A DNA stretch of 64,000 nucleotides from Saccharomycopsis fibuligera x Saccharomycopsis cf. fibuligera (GCA_001936135.1 CP012810.1:1364001-1428000), one strand, 5' to 3'; shown: positions 29,137-40,011, counted from the first letter of the stretch. Notes: generated by a model not told the origin, from the letters alone. Made by a program: numbers and translations.

Positions 29137-31138
29137 AAGCGAGAGCGAGAGCGAGACTGAGACCGTTCAACAGCAGGAATCACAAAATGCCGATCCCCAG
29201 ATCGATGATGATGATGATGATGTGCAAATGAAGGATGCCATTGCTCACAGCGAAAACCAGACGCAAGATAGCAAATTAAATGAAAATGAAAGTGGAGACG
29301 ATAATGATAGTGATAGTGATAGTGAAAACAGTACCTCAATCAGTGACAGTGAAAGTGACAATGACAGCGACAGTAGTGATTCCAGTCAACATAGCATCTC
29401 CAACAAAGATGCCAAATTTTCCACTATATACCAGCGACTCAAGGCTTCCATCACCAAACCATCTGCCGATGACATAGACAATGATAACGGCTTATCAGAT
29501 GCAGAAAGTATCACTCAAAATAACGAAGATGCCACTGACTTGGGCCCAATTCCTCAGCCTGCGCTTCCTAGAGACAAGAGACTTCGTCAGCTGGCCCCAT
29601 CTCAATCCCTCAACTGGATTGCTGAACCGGTATATTACTCCACCACCACCACCAAGCCATTCTCGGAATACGATTTTCTCAAAGAAAGCACCGCCACCAA
29701 CAAACAACTTCTCAACAATCTTTCATCAAACGGCTACAACAACGCATTTGCCGTACAGTGCGCCGTTTTCCAAGAACTCATCCTCAAAAATCCGCATTTT
29801 GGCAAAATTCATCCAGACAACAACAATGGCGATTTGCTCGTTAATGCCGCTACCGGTTCAGGGAAAACTTTAGCATACTTGATTCCCATTTTGCTTGATT
29901 TGTCTCAACGTCGCGTACCGAAATTGAGCTGTGTGATATTGGTCCCTACCAGACCGTTAGTCAGCCAAGTGTTGGGCGCAGTTAGCGCATTGAGTAAAAA
30001 TTTGAATGTCAATGTGGTGGCTTCAAACAGTAATTTGTCCATAAAGAAGGAATTAATCAAATTTGCCAACTTTAAACCAGATGTGCTTATTACTACTCCG
30101 GGTAGATTGGTTGACTACTTGGTTTATGGCGAGGGAGATGATAACGATATTGCTAGTAGCAATAGTAACAGTGTGCCGCGTCTTAGTTTAAGATACTTGA
30201 AATACCTTGTTATTGATGAAGTGGACCGTTTGCTCAATCAATCTTTTCAAAACTGGATCTCCATAATTAACCGCAAATTACAACAACATCAATCCCAACC
30301 AAACAATAAATTGAATTCTCTTGGCTATTCAGTACAAAAATTGTTGTTTTCTGCCACTTTACACAACGATGTCAACAAACTTGCAAGTTTGAATTTTTAT
30401 CGTCCAAAGTTACTAGTCGTTGACGATAAATCATTATCTGCACCATCAGATAATGCAAGCATCAATGGCCAATCGCTTTACAAGATTCCTCCAAACTTGC
30501 ACGAATTTGAAATGTTCCTTCATAAAGACCAAGCCCCATTGAAACCATTAATGCTTCTCAAATTACTCCTCACCAAACCTAAATATCATCAAAACACTCT
30601 AATCTTCACTCAATCCAACGAGTCCACATTAAGATTAACCAAACTTCTCACGCTTCTCATGGCGAAATTCGCCAATTTCTATCCCGAGTTGCTCCCAAAG
30701 AAGCAACAGCTTAACATTGCATACTTGAACTCCACATTGTCAAGCAATCAACGCCGTACAGTGCTCAACAAGTTTCAATCGCAAGACATTGATATTCTTA
30801 TAGCCACAGATCTCGTGGCTAGAGGTATAGACATCCTTAGCATTGAACGTGTAATTAATTATGATTTGCCTCGAAGTGCAGCAGAGTATGTGCATAGAGT
30901 GGGTAGATGTGCTAGAGCTAATAAGCATGGTGATGCGGTGACTTTGTTATGTGGTAATGGTGAAAGAAAATGGTTCAATAAGATCAGCAGAGAAATTGGT
31001 AGAAGCCAACCGGTGGTGGGAATTTGGAAAACTGAGAATGGCGAGGTCGAGGATGGAGAACAAGTGGTTACGGAATTGGAGAAACAGTTTTACAGTGAGG
31101 CTTTGGCAGAGTTGGAAGCAGCTGTTAGAGGTTTTTGA
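29039..31138 (+). CDS. DBP6: DEAD-box ATP-dependent RNA helicase Dbp6
   Basis: The product is 699 aa from the ATG at 29039; MFAQRYDP resembles the Dbp6 start better than the ATG 24 bases upstream. The N-terminal 130 residues are a Ser run followed by acidic Ser/Asp repeats. The helicase core keeps motif I AATGSGKT (270-277), motif II as DEVD rather than DEAD (393-396), SAT, ARGID and HRVGRCARA. DEVD is the known variant in Dbp6. In yeast Dbp6 acts in early 60S pre-ribosome assembly with Rsa3, Npa1 and Npa2 in the nucleolus. The PAC and RRPE boxes just upstream support ribosome-biogenesis control. Confidence 0.9.
29099..29134 (+). repeat. AGC repeat encoding polyserine in Dbp6
   Basis: About twelve consecutive AGC codons give a Ser run, followed by GAAAGCGAGAGC-type Ser-Glu repeats. 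It is a slippage-prone tract in a disordered tail. Confidence 0.85.
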
Positions 31139-31178
31139 TTTTGATTTTGATTTTGATTTTTGATTCTGATTTTGATTC
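31134..31178 (+). repeat. TTTTGA hexanucleotide repeat across the DBP6 stop
   Basis: Four near-perfect TTTTGA units, then imperfect ones, begin at the DBP6 stop codon. The stop TGA belongs to the first unit, so each further unit offers another TGA in the same frame. Confidence 0.75.
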
Positions 31179-32174
31179 ATATTTTTTAGACTTTTTTCTT
31201 ATTTATTTCTTGTTCTTTTGACTTTTTTCTACTCCTTGTTTTAATAAATTTCTGCATCGTTTTTCGTTCTCACTCGTTATCGTCGTCGTTGTAAATGGCA
31301 CATTCAACTACACCTAACTTCACTTGGCTTCATGTTTCAGATAACTTATTTGTAATTTGATGAAAACAACCCACCATTAATGTCAATAAGGAAGATCCCC
31401 TTTGCCTCCATCGGTTGGCCTTATGTTACGCAGACACAAGTACATACCCAAAATGCTGCATTAAACAAACAAAAGTTTTATATATATTAAAATTGTAGAA
31501 TATTGTATAAGTTTACCCACAAGCGCCAGACACACGCTGTAGCCAATAAGTGACCCGCCGTGGTGGTATTGCACTCCGAGTTTTCGCAACCGCCTGCCTG
31601 TTTCTGTAGATAGCGTCTTAAGGGTTTGTCATGCAATTTGCGATCTCTTCGATGCTGATACGGTGTCAAAACTGTTGTTTAAGGACCACTGTGTTTACAA
31701 TTCATAGATATAAAGGAGGCACAAGCCTCAGGTCCATCATTATTATAGTTAGCTTAGTTGAGTAAGCTAGACCATTATCAACAAAATTAAACCAATTGCT
31801 TTCGCTTTAAAGGAGTCTAGTGAGTCGGACAAAGATATTTTCAAAATTTCAGAGCACTGGAGATAGACGAATCAAATACAAATAAACACAAAGGTTTTCA
31901 AGTATATTAGTCGACGACACTACAAGTACTCTTGCTAGCAGTGATAGAAGGATTCTATCTTTTTAATACTTTGTCGCAGCTTTTACCCACCAACTACGGT
32001 ACTCTAATTAGGTCTTGTGGCACACCGCCAATCATAGAATAAGATCAACACTTCAGCATAGATATAGATCAGCTGCCCATCTAGCTTCAAATTATTCTAA
32101 TAGTTCAGCTCTCTAGTTTTTATATTATTAAAAAAAAAAAAAAAATATTATAAAGGCAACTAAAACACTCTACA
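31139..32174. other. Intergenic region before the hydrolase-phosphatase gene
   Basis: One kilobase without a credible gene. The stretch at 31500-31690 is less AT-biased than its surroundings but shows no tRNA or snoRNA signals I can recognise. An A15 run (32130-32144) lies about 30 bp before the next ATG. Confidence 0.45.
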
Positions 32175-34430
32175 ATGGATGTCTCTGACCAATATTCCAT
32201 CCTTAGACTTAAGCCTAATGAAAAAGTTATCAGCATCCCATTCAAAAGCGCCAATCAAGGCCACAACTTAACCAGCAGCGACAGCAGAAACAGCAACGGT
32301 ATAGTGGGAATATTAACCGTTCCTTGGGCGCTAACTGAGCAGTCAGTTTCTTCTGCAAGTTCTGCTGCTGCTGCTGCTGCTCATCATGAAACACTCAACA
32401 TGGCAATCTTAATGCACGGCTACGGTGGACATAAAAACTACACTTTTCTTAAACATACTGCTCAAGAACTTTCGGTTAACCGTGGCTGGTATTCATTTCG
32501 ATTTGATTTTCGCAATTGCGGCGATTCTGGTAAATTGTCTGGATTGAGTGCTAAGAACGGAAGATCTATATCGGTCGATATGGAGGATTTGGATACAGTG
32601 GTGAGATTTTGGAGTAACGTGGAGAATTACAAACATTTACTTGGTTTTGAAACCAGCAGCGATGCTGCTGTAGATTACAATAAGAATGATAAAAGTGCTA
32701 ATAATCATCATGATAATAGCAACGTTGATAAAAAGCTTTACGTTAATGCCCTTATTGCTCATTCTCGTGGTACCATCCCCATGTTCAAATGGAGCATTGC
32801 ACAATGGCGCAAACATCAACATGGGGACAATGACGCAATGCTAGTACGTAACTTAGTCAACGTTAGCGGTCGTTTTTTACTTCATAAATTGATCGAATGG
32901 ATGAAAGAAAATTATCCTGGGTGGCCAACAAATTTCCAAGATGGCCAAGGAATTGTGCTAAAGAATGTTTATTTGCAAAGACAGTTCCATCAAGATCAAT
33001 ACGTGTGGAATGAAGAATTTTTTGATGCTGGAAAAGGTGATTATAATGACCAAAGTCCAAACAATGAGTACGATTTGAGTGTAATTGGTGAATCTAAGTT
33101 TTATTCAGTGCTCACTATGTTTGGTCTCAAAGAAGATAAAATACCTATTGAAGATGCATACAGGTTTGCCAACAAGTTGCACAAAGTTCACAAGTTGGTG
33201 CTTGTTAGAGACGCTGACCATAACTATTATGGGAGGGTCAAAGTGACTGAGGAAAATGCTCATTTGGAAAACCCCCGAAATTTGCCGTTGAATGCGAGAG
33301 GGTTGGTAAATTATAATGTTGAAGTGGCTAAACACATTAGCGAATTTTTGGGTAATGAGTCTCAAAGGACACATTTTAACGAGAAGGTGAGTCCTCTAGT
33401 TGACGTAAAACGGTGGAAATGCGTGGAAGGAATTAATAATTTCCGTGATATTGGAGGTTATCGAATTAGAGATTTGTCATACCTTAATACTGGCAAAAGC
33501 AGCAGCGCAATTTCTGGCTCTTTCCACGTCAAACCAAATTTATTATTTAGATCAGCTAGCACCGCCAAAATCACCCATCAAGGTTTGCAAACCCTTCAGG
33601 ATTTGCAAATCGGCACGATCTTTGATCTTAGATCAGATTCTGAGATCGAAGCTCAACCATTCCCGGTGCTGAGTCAAGACGCTTGGGAAAAATATCGTAT
33701 CAAGTATTTAAAGTTGCCAATGTTCCCCAAAACTGATGTTTCTCCTGAGGCAATTTTCCTAAGATATGAGAATCTTATTTCGTCCCCGTATACTATTCCG
33801 GAAGTCTATCTTGACTTCATTGCCCTGGGAATTCAGTGCATTCGCAAAGTGTTTGAATTTGTATTGCAGAATTATGCAAATGCCAGCAACGATGAGCAAA
33901 ACAGCAAAGGCTTATTGTTTCATTGTGCTGCTGGGAAAGACCGCACAGGGGTCATCTCAATGTTGTTGTTACTTTGTGCTGGATTGGATGCAGAAACCGT
34001 TGCAAGAGAATACGAACTTACGACATTGGGACTTAAGCCCGAATTGCCGCAACTTAAACTCCATTTCCAACAACAAGCAGCCAAATTCATCTCCAAATTT
34101 GCCAAAATGCGTGGATTGGAAAACCAGGGAGATCAAAGAGATCAGAGCGCAACGATTAGTGATGCAAAAATAAGAGCATTGGTGAATCAGTACTTGTCTA
34201 AGGGTAAAGGCAATGGCTGGGATATTGAAAATGAAGGATTTGCCAATTTGGTTTCATCAAAATACGATACTATGCTAATGACGATCAACAGGTTTAACGC
34301 CAAATATGGAAGTGTTTACCAATACATGATATCGGTGCTTGGATTTACCGAGCAAGAAGTGAAGCTGATTAAACAAGCATTAGTTTACGGAACGTCCGGT
34401 GCTCCATGGCGATTATCAATCAACCTTTAG
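32175..34430 (+). CDS. Alpha/beta hydrolase fused to a tyrosine-phosphatase-like domain
   Basis: The product is 751 aa with two enzyme domains in one ORF. Residues about 20-400 are an alpha/beta hydrolase: oxyanion motif HGYGGHKN (81-88), nucleophile elbow AHSRG with Ser197 (a relaxed GxSxG) and a late DADHNY (His349, probable catalytic His). Residues about 415-720 form a phosphatase of the Y_phosphatase3 / MptpB-like family: NNFRDIGGY, LLFRSAS, IFDLRSDSEIE, and the P-loop HCAAGKDRTG (583-592) with Cys584 and Arg590. HCxxGKDRTG phosphatases of this kind act on phosphotyrosine or phosphoinositides. Substrates are unknown. Neither domain lacks a key residue and the frame is continuous. I do not recognise a standard yeast symbol. 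Confidence 0.85.
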   Translation: MDVSDQYSILRLKPNEKVISIPFKSANQGHNLTSSDSRNSNGIVGILTVPWALTEQSVSSASSAAAAAAHHETLNMAILMHGYGGHKNYTFLKHTAQELSVNRGWYSFRFDFRNCGDSGKLSGLSAKNGRSISVDMEDLDTVVRFWSNVENYKHLLGFETSSDAAVDYNKNDKSANNHHDNSNVDKKLYVNALIAHSRGTIPMFKWSIAQWRKHQHGDNDAMLVRNLVNVSGRFLLHKLIEWMKENYPGWPTNFQDGQGIVLKNVYLQRQFHQDQYVWNEEFFDAGKGDYNDQSPNNEYDLSVIGESKFYSVLTMFGLKEDKIPIEDAYRFANKLHKVHKLVLVRDADHNYYGRVKVTEENAHLENPRNLPLNARGLVNYNVEVAKHISEFLGNESQRTHFNEKVSPLVDVKRWKCVEGINNFRDIGGYRIRDLSYLNTGKSSSAISGSFHVKPNLLFRSASTAKITHQGLQTLQDLQIGTIFDLRSDSEIEAQPFPVLSQDAWEKYRIKYLKLPMFPKTDVSPEAIFLRYENLISSPYTIPEVYLDFIALGIQCIRKVFEFVLQNYANASNDEQNSKGLLFHCAAGKDRTGVISMLLLLCAGLDAETVAREYELTTLGLKPELPQLKLHFQQQAAKFISKFAKMRGLENQGDQRDQSATISDAKIRALVNQYLSKGKGNGWDIENEGFANLVSSKYDTMLMTINRFNAKYGSVYQYMISVLGFTEQEVKLIKQALVYGTSGAPWRLSINL

Positions 34431-34895
34431 CTATTGTATAAACCATACATATGTATATAGCATATACACAGCACATGTCGCAGTGCATTATTGTAAATTA
34501 TCAATGACTTATCCTCTTTAGAATTGATATCATCCTGCTATCTACACTAACATCGTGATTGTGGGCCACCTTCCGCATTGGGCAGCCGCAGCCCGCCATA
34601 GGGGTGTGATCTCCGCAATTTCTGTCACTGGGTGTAGGCATAAACAGGGGGTGGCATAGTCCATATTTGGCAGCTTGGAGATTGAAGCATCATTGGCATT
34701 AAGCAACAACAACACCCCAATAACAGGCATTGCTCCATGTTTGTTTGGGAGTGACTGAAAAGCGTATAAATATTCGCAGAATTGCCTTTGTGCGAGTTGT
34801 ACTTTTCTGCAATGCGAAGATTCTTTTACCAGTCGTGCTTTGACATTGACACACTTTTCTCCCACATTGGTATTTTATCTGCATAACTACACAAA
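34431..34895. promoter_or_regulatory. Spacer with two STRE motifs before the alcohol dehydrogenase gene
   Basis: AGGGG occurs at 34600-34604 and 34646-34650, about 295 and 250 bp before the ATG at 34896. AGGGG is the stress-response element bound by Msn2/4-type factors. The surrounding 100 bases are unusually GC-rich for this window. Stress induction is an inference. Confidence 0.4.
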
Positions 34896-36137
34896 ATGCT
34901 TAGAAGAACACTCCCCAGACAGTGCCTCAAGCTTGCACATCCTAGCCGATCCCTTGGCGTAGCTTCTGTCTCTGCTGCTACCGCCAGCCATACAACCAAC
35001 ATCAACAATAACAATAGAACAACTTCCAACCGCCTCGGCAGCAGTCGGGGCATCGCTTCCAGTGCCGGTAACTTCCCCGACACAATGAAAGCAGCGGTGT
35101 TTATGGGGCCTCGCAACATTGTTTGCAAAGACGTACCATTCCCACAAATCACATCCCCCGATGATGCGATCATCAAATGCACCAAATCCGCAATCTGCGG
35201 CACCGAACTTCACTATTATCGTGGCAATTTGGACACTACTCCAGGCCACATTATGGGCCATGAGACAGTTGGTGAAGTAGTTGCCGTTGGCGATGATGTC
35301 GCTAATTTCAAGCCGGGCGACAAGGTGGTGAGTTGTTTCACCACCCAGTGTGGTAAATGCTGGTACTGCGTACGAGGTTATTCTAGTAAGTGCTACAATA
35401 CTGCTGTATTTGGTACCACTGCATTGAATGGTGGTCAAGCTGAATACTTGAGGGTACCTCAGGCGGATGGCACATTGTTTCATTTGCCTCATGAATTGAA
35501 AGATGATAATACTAGCTTGCTAATGTGCGATATTTTCCCTACTGGATACTTTTGTGTCTCAAACTTTGCCAAAAAATTTCCAAAGGAAAGAGTACAGGAA
35601 TCAGTAGCAGTGCAATTTGGTCTTGGTCCTGTCGGTCAATGTGCATTAGTAAGTGCTAAAGAATTGGGGATTAGTAAAGTTTACGCTGTGGATTCTGTGC
35701 CCGACAGACTTGATGCCGCTGCACAGTTGGGTGCAATTCCTCTACATTTGGGTAAAGACAACATTAAACAAATTGTGCTTGATGCTACGGGCCAACGTGG
35801 GGCTGATGTGGTTTTTGAAATTGTTGGTAGTAAAGAAGCCATCGGTATGGCCTTTGATGTTGTTAGACCGTTTGGCTACATTTCATCTATTGGGTACCAT
35901 CATGGTTACAGTTTGCCATTTAGTGGACTTGACTGTTATTTGAAAAATGTTACTGTGCAATTTGGTAGATGTCCTGCTTGGTCATTGTATCCTGAATCTA
36001 TTGGCATTTTGGCAAAAAATCAGGACTTGTTTAATGGGTTTATTGATACAAAGATTCTGTTAGGAGATGTTGGAGAGGGATACAAAATGTTTGATCAGCA
36101 TTTAGTTAGGAAAGTGGTTATTGAACATGAACACTAA
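34896..36137 (+). CDS. Zinc-dependent alcohol/formaldehyde dehydrogenase, probably mitochondrial
   Basis: The product is 413 aa. A 63-residue head is rich in Arg, Ser and Asn with no acidic residue until Asp62, a probable mitochondrial presequence. The mature enzyme would start near Met64 (MKAAVF). The medium-chain dehydrogenase core has catalytic zinc ligands Cys101 (ICGTE) and His122-Glu123 (GHE), and the structural zinc cluster Cys152, Cys155, Cys158 and Cys166. A GLGPVG-type nucleotide loop precedes the Rossmann fold. The pattern fits glutathione-independent formaldehyde dehydrogenase-like or sorbitol-type MDR enzymes more than classic Adh1. The substrate cannot be decided from sequence. 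Two upstream AGGGG motifs suggest stress induction. Confidence 0.85.
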   Translation: MLRRTLPRQCLKLAHPSRSLGVASVSAATASHTTNINNNNRTTSNRLGSSRGIASSAGNFPDTMKAAVFMGPRNIVCKDVPFPQITSPDDAIIKCTKSAICGTELHYYRGNLDTTPGHIMGHETVGEVVAVGDDVANFKPGDKVVSCFTTQCGKCWYCVRGYSSKCYNTAVFGTTALNGGQAEYLRVPQADGTLFHLPHELKDDNTSLLMCDIFPTGYFCVSNFAKKFPKERVQESVAVQFGLGPVGQCALVSAKELGISKVYAVDSVPDRLDAAAQLGAIPLHLGKDNIKQIVLDATGQRGADVVFEIVGSKEAIGMAFDVVRPFGYISSIGYHHGYSLPFSGLDCYLKNVTVQFGRCPAWSLYPESIGILAKNQDLFNGFIDTKILLGDVGEGYKMFDQHLVRKVVIEHEH

Positions 36138-36612
36138 GTAATTTAATCTATTTTTGCCAAGTTCTATTTAACACGTTTTCTTTTTCCTAGTCCATTGTTA
36201 CTCAATACCATGTGAACTGTTTTTTTGCTATTTTTCTTTTTTTTTTTTTTATGTTGATTTACAATTTATTTCTGTATTTCTAGTTAGCTTTAAGATTTAA
36301 TATTCAACGGTTTTTGAATTCAAGTACCCCTGTAAGACGCTCATTTTCTTACATAAAAAAGTGAATGAAAATATTAAAACGGTTTTTGTACTTTTTTTGA
36401 AGCCTCAAACTCTAAATGATACGTTAAGGTTGACTATTCCAGATTTTGTTTTCGAGTGTGATGCAAATAAAGAGTTTACTTATCTCATCTAACTATACTA
36501 ACCCCTAAAAACACCCGTTATACCATTATTCTGGGTCATCTCAAAAGCTTCGGTGTGTCCAGGTGTTTTTCACAATTAATCCGAACACCGCATAAGATAC
36601 TAGTAAAATCAG

Positions 36613-36656
<44 letters not shown>

Positions 36657-36761
36657 TGCAGCATCAAACTATAACATGAAGCGGAGTATCAGAATGTCTT
36701 CTTTAGTGTCATAGTAAACGAGTTTTCCATATACACAATTCAAAATAATACTCATTTCAAA
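36138..36761. other. Intergenic region before BMT5, with A38 tract
   Basis: AT-rich with an A38 run (36615-36652) about 110 bp before the BMT5 ATG. The remainder is ordinary spacer. I did not find a PAC box here. Confidence 0.5.
36615..36652. repeat. Homopolymer A38
   Basis: An uninterrupted run of about 38 A upstream of BMT5, possibly acting as a nucleosome-excluding poly(dA:dT) element. Confidence 0.85.
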
Positions 36762-38231
36762 ATGGCTCGTAAGTTGAAAGGTCTGGGAGCCAATAAAGCT
36801 GGCCTCAAGTCAGCATTACTATTGCATCAAGAACAAGTGAAGTTTCAAAAAGCTCAACAGAAGAAACAGATTGTAATTAAGCAAAAACAAGAAAGTATGA
36901 AGAATAAACCAAACAAGAACAAAAAACAGAAACAGAACCCAAACCAAGAATCCACTGGAACGGGCGATAAGCCTGATGCAGCTACTTTTGATAAAAATGC
37001 TACAAAGAGTACTGTTACTACCAGTGAGCAAAACCAACAAGGTAAACAACCATTTTCGAATTCATTTGTCCCATTTCTGACCACCGATAAATTGCTAATT
37101 ATCGGTGATGGAGATTTATCATACTCTGTTTCTATTCTTGAACAAAAGTACGCCGCCCCACAAAACGTCATAGTGACATCCTATGATTCTTCGCTCAAGG
37201 AGCTCACCCTTAAGTATCCCCATACTGCTAAACAAAACTATGATAAGTTGGTTAAACAATACGGTTTCAAAGAAAATGTTAACTTATTTTTCAAAATTGA
37301 TTGCACCAAGTTAGTGAAAAGTTTTGGGGCTAAGCGAATTAACAAGATCTTTAATGTTGATGGTAACCAGGTGGCCTTGAATATTCCAAAAACTGCTGCC
37401 ATAACAAGCACTAACACTCCTGACCGAGAAGAACAGCAAGAAGAAGAAGAAGAAGAAGAAGAAGAAGAAGAAGAAGAAGAAGAAGAAGGAAAAGCTGGTG
37501 ATGGCGGTAATGTTGCAGAAAGCGAAGAAAAGGCCCAGCAAGATGAGCAGCCGACTCAACCACTATTTAACAAGGTAGTTCCTGCAAAAGGCTTGGACTG
37601 TATCATTTTCAATTTTCCACATAACGGTAAAGGTATTAAGGATATGGCCCGTAACATTCGCGAACACCAAGAACTTGTGCTTTCATATTTCAAAAATTCG
37701 CTTGAATTACTTGGCCTTGTACTGAAAAACGTGGCAAATGCACACAGAGCCAAGAATAAGTCATTGCTTGGTTACAACATTGGTTCCTCTCCTTATCCAT
37801 CAGCATATCCTGGATCCAAAGGCGGATCATCAAATCCAAATAGCATAGATATATATAACAATAACAATGGCAATGCTATTGCTGCTGAACATAACTCAAG
37901 GGTGGTGCTTACAGTATTCCAAGGCGAGCCTTACGATTCATGGGCGGTTAAAGAACTAGCTAGAATGAGTGGCTTAAAAGTGCAAAGGTCAGGAAATTTT
38001 GATTGGAATTCGTATCCTGGATATGTGCATAAACGGACAAATAGTGAGCAAGAAACAACGAAGCCACAAAAGGAGCGTAAGGCTAAAGTATTTGCGTTTG
38101 AGTTGAAAGGCAAGGAGGCTAATAAATTGAAGGATAAAAATAATAAAGGCAAGAATGTGAAGATGGACGGGAAGAAGAGAAAAAGAGGAGGTAATCATAA
38201 CAATGATGAAAGTGATAGTGATGATGATTAG
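36762..38231 (+). CDS. BMT5: 25S rRNA (uridine-N3) methyltransferase Bmt5
   Basis: The product is 489 aa. It starts MARKLKGLG with a Lys/Gln-rich basic helix. The Rossmann-like methyltransferase domain (DUF2431 family) begins at LLIIGDGDLSYS, where GDGD (115-118) is the SAM-binding loop. It continues through IIFNFPHNGKGIKDMARNIREHQ and ends with FDWNSYPGYVHKRT. A Glu-rich insertion of roughly 18 consecutive Glu (GAA repeat, about 37439-37487) interrupts the domain. In yeast Bmt5 makes m3U2634 in 25S rRNA in the nucleolus. The C-terminal tail is Lys-rich then Asp/Ser, a nucleolar-type tail. It is longer than the S. cerevisiae protein because of the low-complexity insertions. Confidence 0.88.
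   Translation: MARKLKGLGANKAGLKSALLLHQEQVKFQKAQQKKQIVIKQKQESMKNKPNKNKKQKQNPNQESTGTGDKPDAATFDKNATKSTVTTSEQNQQGKQPFSNSFVPFLTTDKLLIIGDGDLSYSVSILEQKYAAPQNVIVTSYDSSLKELTLKYPHTAKQNYDKLVKQYGFKENVNLFFKIDCTKLVKSFGAKRINKIFNVDGNQVALNIPKTAAITSTNTPDREEQQEEEEEEEEEEEEEEEEGKAGDGGNVAESEEKAQQDEQPTQPLFNKVVPAKGLDCIIFNFPHNGKGIKDMARNIREHQELVLSYFKNSLELLGLVLKNVANAHRAKNKSLLGYNIGSSPYPSAYPGSKGGSSNPNSIDIYNNNNGNAIAAEHNSRVVLTVFQGEPYDSWAVKELARMSGLKVQRSGNFDWNSYPGYVHKRTNSEQETTKPQKERKAKVFAFELKGKEANKLKDKNNKGKNVKMDGKKRKRGGNHNNDESDSDDD
37439..37487 (+). repeat. GAA repeat encoding polyglutamate in Bmt5
   Basis: About sixteen GAA/GAAGAA units in a row encode a Glu run inside the methyltransferase domain. Confidence 0.8.
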
Positions 38232-39977
38232 AGTGTGTCAAATAATGGTCAGGTCAGAAGAGTGGTTGATATAACACATATTGGGTATTTGCGCTGGTGT
38301 TATTAATTTGTAAATTTTTTTTTTATTAGATACCGGAGAGGCTGTAAAATAGATATCGTTTTAATGCTTCTTTATTTTTTATTTTTTCATAATATTTGTG
38401 TGTTAGAATTTATTTATTTCTCTTGTTTCTAGATGTTTTACATTACTATTGAACTACTTTAATTGTTGTTAATGTCATCTTAATGTATTCCGATCAGTAA
38501 GTGCTATGAGTTTTTTTAAAAAATATTTTATTGTCAAGGAATTTGTGTAACATTTTTCGCCAAAATGGGTACAATCTTTCAAATAATTTTTTGCCTTTCT
38601 GAGTTTTATTTTTTCTAAATCAAAGTCCCACGGTCATAGGTCTATGGCATCTGGCTAGCTCTGTTGTCCAATATTCACCATTAGCATGAGAGCGGAACCT
38701 CGTTAAGCCGGCCAACAGTTTCTTAGCAAGGCTATCATAATTCACTTTCAGCCATTTAACGGCAACATAAGTATGAGGATAAGTAGCGAAACTACAGTTT
38801 ATGATTGAATTTAGAAAGCATTTCTCCACTAGAAATAGCGGTTATAATGGCACCTTGTGTGTTACGTTGCGATGTTTACATCCACGGACCCGCCCCACAG
38901 TCCAGTACGGAGTATATCTTTAATAGAACAAGTTTCAAGCATGCATGAGCTGCACAATCCAGATAGCTCACAAACCTGAAAACTTCCAATATGACATTGA
39001 TATACAAAGCCGTGCGCACGATTGCATTTTGTGGACAATTGGAAGAACATAAGCTTGTAAAACTTACTGTATCAAGGGTGCAAGTGTACAATTGAGTATA
39101 ATATCATAAAATCCAAAATGGAAATGAAGCAATTTGTCGCTGAACCATCATTACGGCTCTTTGTGAGTACCTTATTTATGAAATATTTCTAAAAAACAAT
39201 TAAATAGTACAAAAACCCTCTGGTTCTGTCAAAAAGGTAAAATTCTATTGCATATGCAGGGGTTGGAGTTTGTAAATAAAAGCCGTACAGACAAATCGTC
39301 TTTAATATCATATGCAAGATGGTAAACAGTCCTTTCTCGAAGTAGATATGTATTGGAGACCCTTGTTTATTTTCGTTTACAAAAACAGCCGTTTTGTACA
39401 AACTCAGCACTAATATCAAGTTAGCGGCCACTGCAAATAGCATGTTCTTATGCAGAATGCTTTGAAACAGATTGGTAAGATTAGCTAAGGATAGAAGTTT
39501 TTCGGATTATAGTGATGTACATATTTGTGCATTGCCAAATCATCAACCCCGTGGGCCTGAACATGTATTGGGAAATAATGATGGATACTAAAGTGTACCA
39601 TTCTCTATTGAAAACCAAATGACACATACGGACATATACGTTTCATAATATATTTTAATATATAATGTAAGGCCAGTACTCCCAGCTATCTGTAGCGTCA
39701 ACAAAGAATGATAATTAATTTCTGCAAATCGACGCCTCGGATGCACATTCAACTTCGTCCTTGAATTTCGGTTTTCAAATTTTTGTTTTGTTAGTAGGAA
39801 ACGGCTTCACTATCAAGAAATATTGCGTCAGCCTATATAAAGTTAACGGTTTTTCCTTGATGTATATTTACCAGTGACAATAATTGGACTTTTCATTGTA
39901 GCATTTTGTTTTGTAAAGGGTTTGCGAGATTTTTAATCTCCAGCCTGACAAGTTCTAGCATCACACACACTAGAACG

Positions 39978-40008
<31 letters not shown>

Positions 40009-40011
40009 AAA
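38232..40011. other. Longest spacer in the window, upstream of the Myb/SANT-like gene
   Basis: This 1.8-kb stretch is AT-rich with a few balanced patches (38620-39090). Small ORFs occur on the minus strand but none resembles a family. No RNA gene was recognised. It ends in an A29 run that abuts the next start codon. A long upstream region is typical of regulated transcription-factor genes. Confidence 0.45.
39978..40011 (+). promoter_or_regulatory. Poly(A) leader directly before a start codon
   Basis: An A29 run (39978-40006), one G, four A, then ATG at 40012. The last 34 bases of the presumed 5' leader are A except for one position. A-rich leaders in yeast affect start selection and Pab1 binding. 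Confidence 0.6.
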
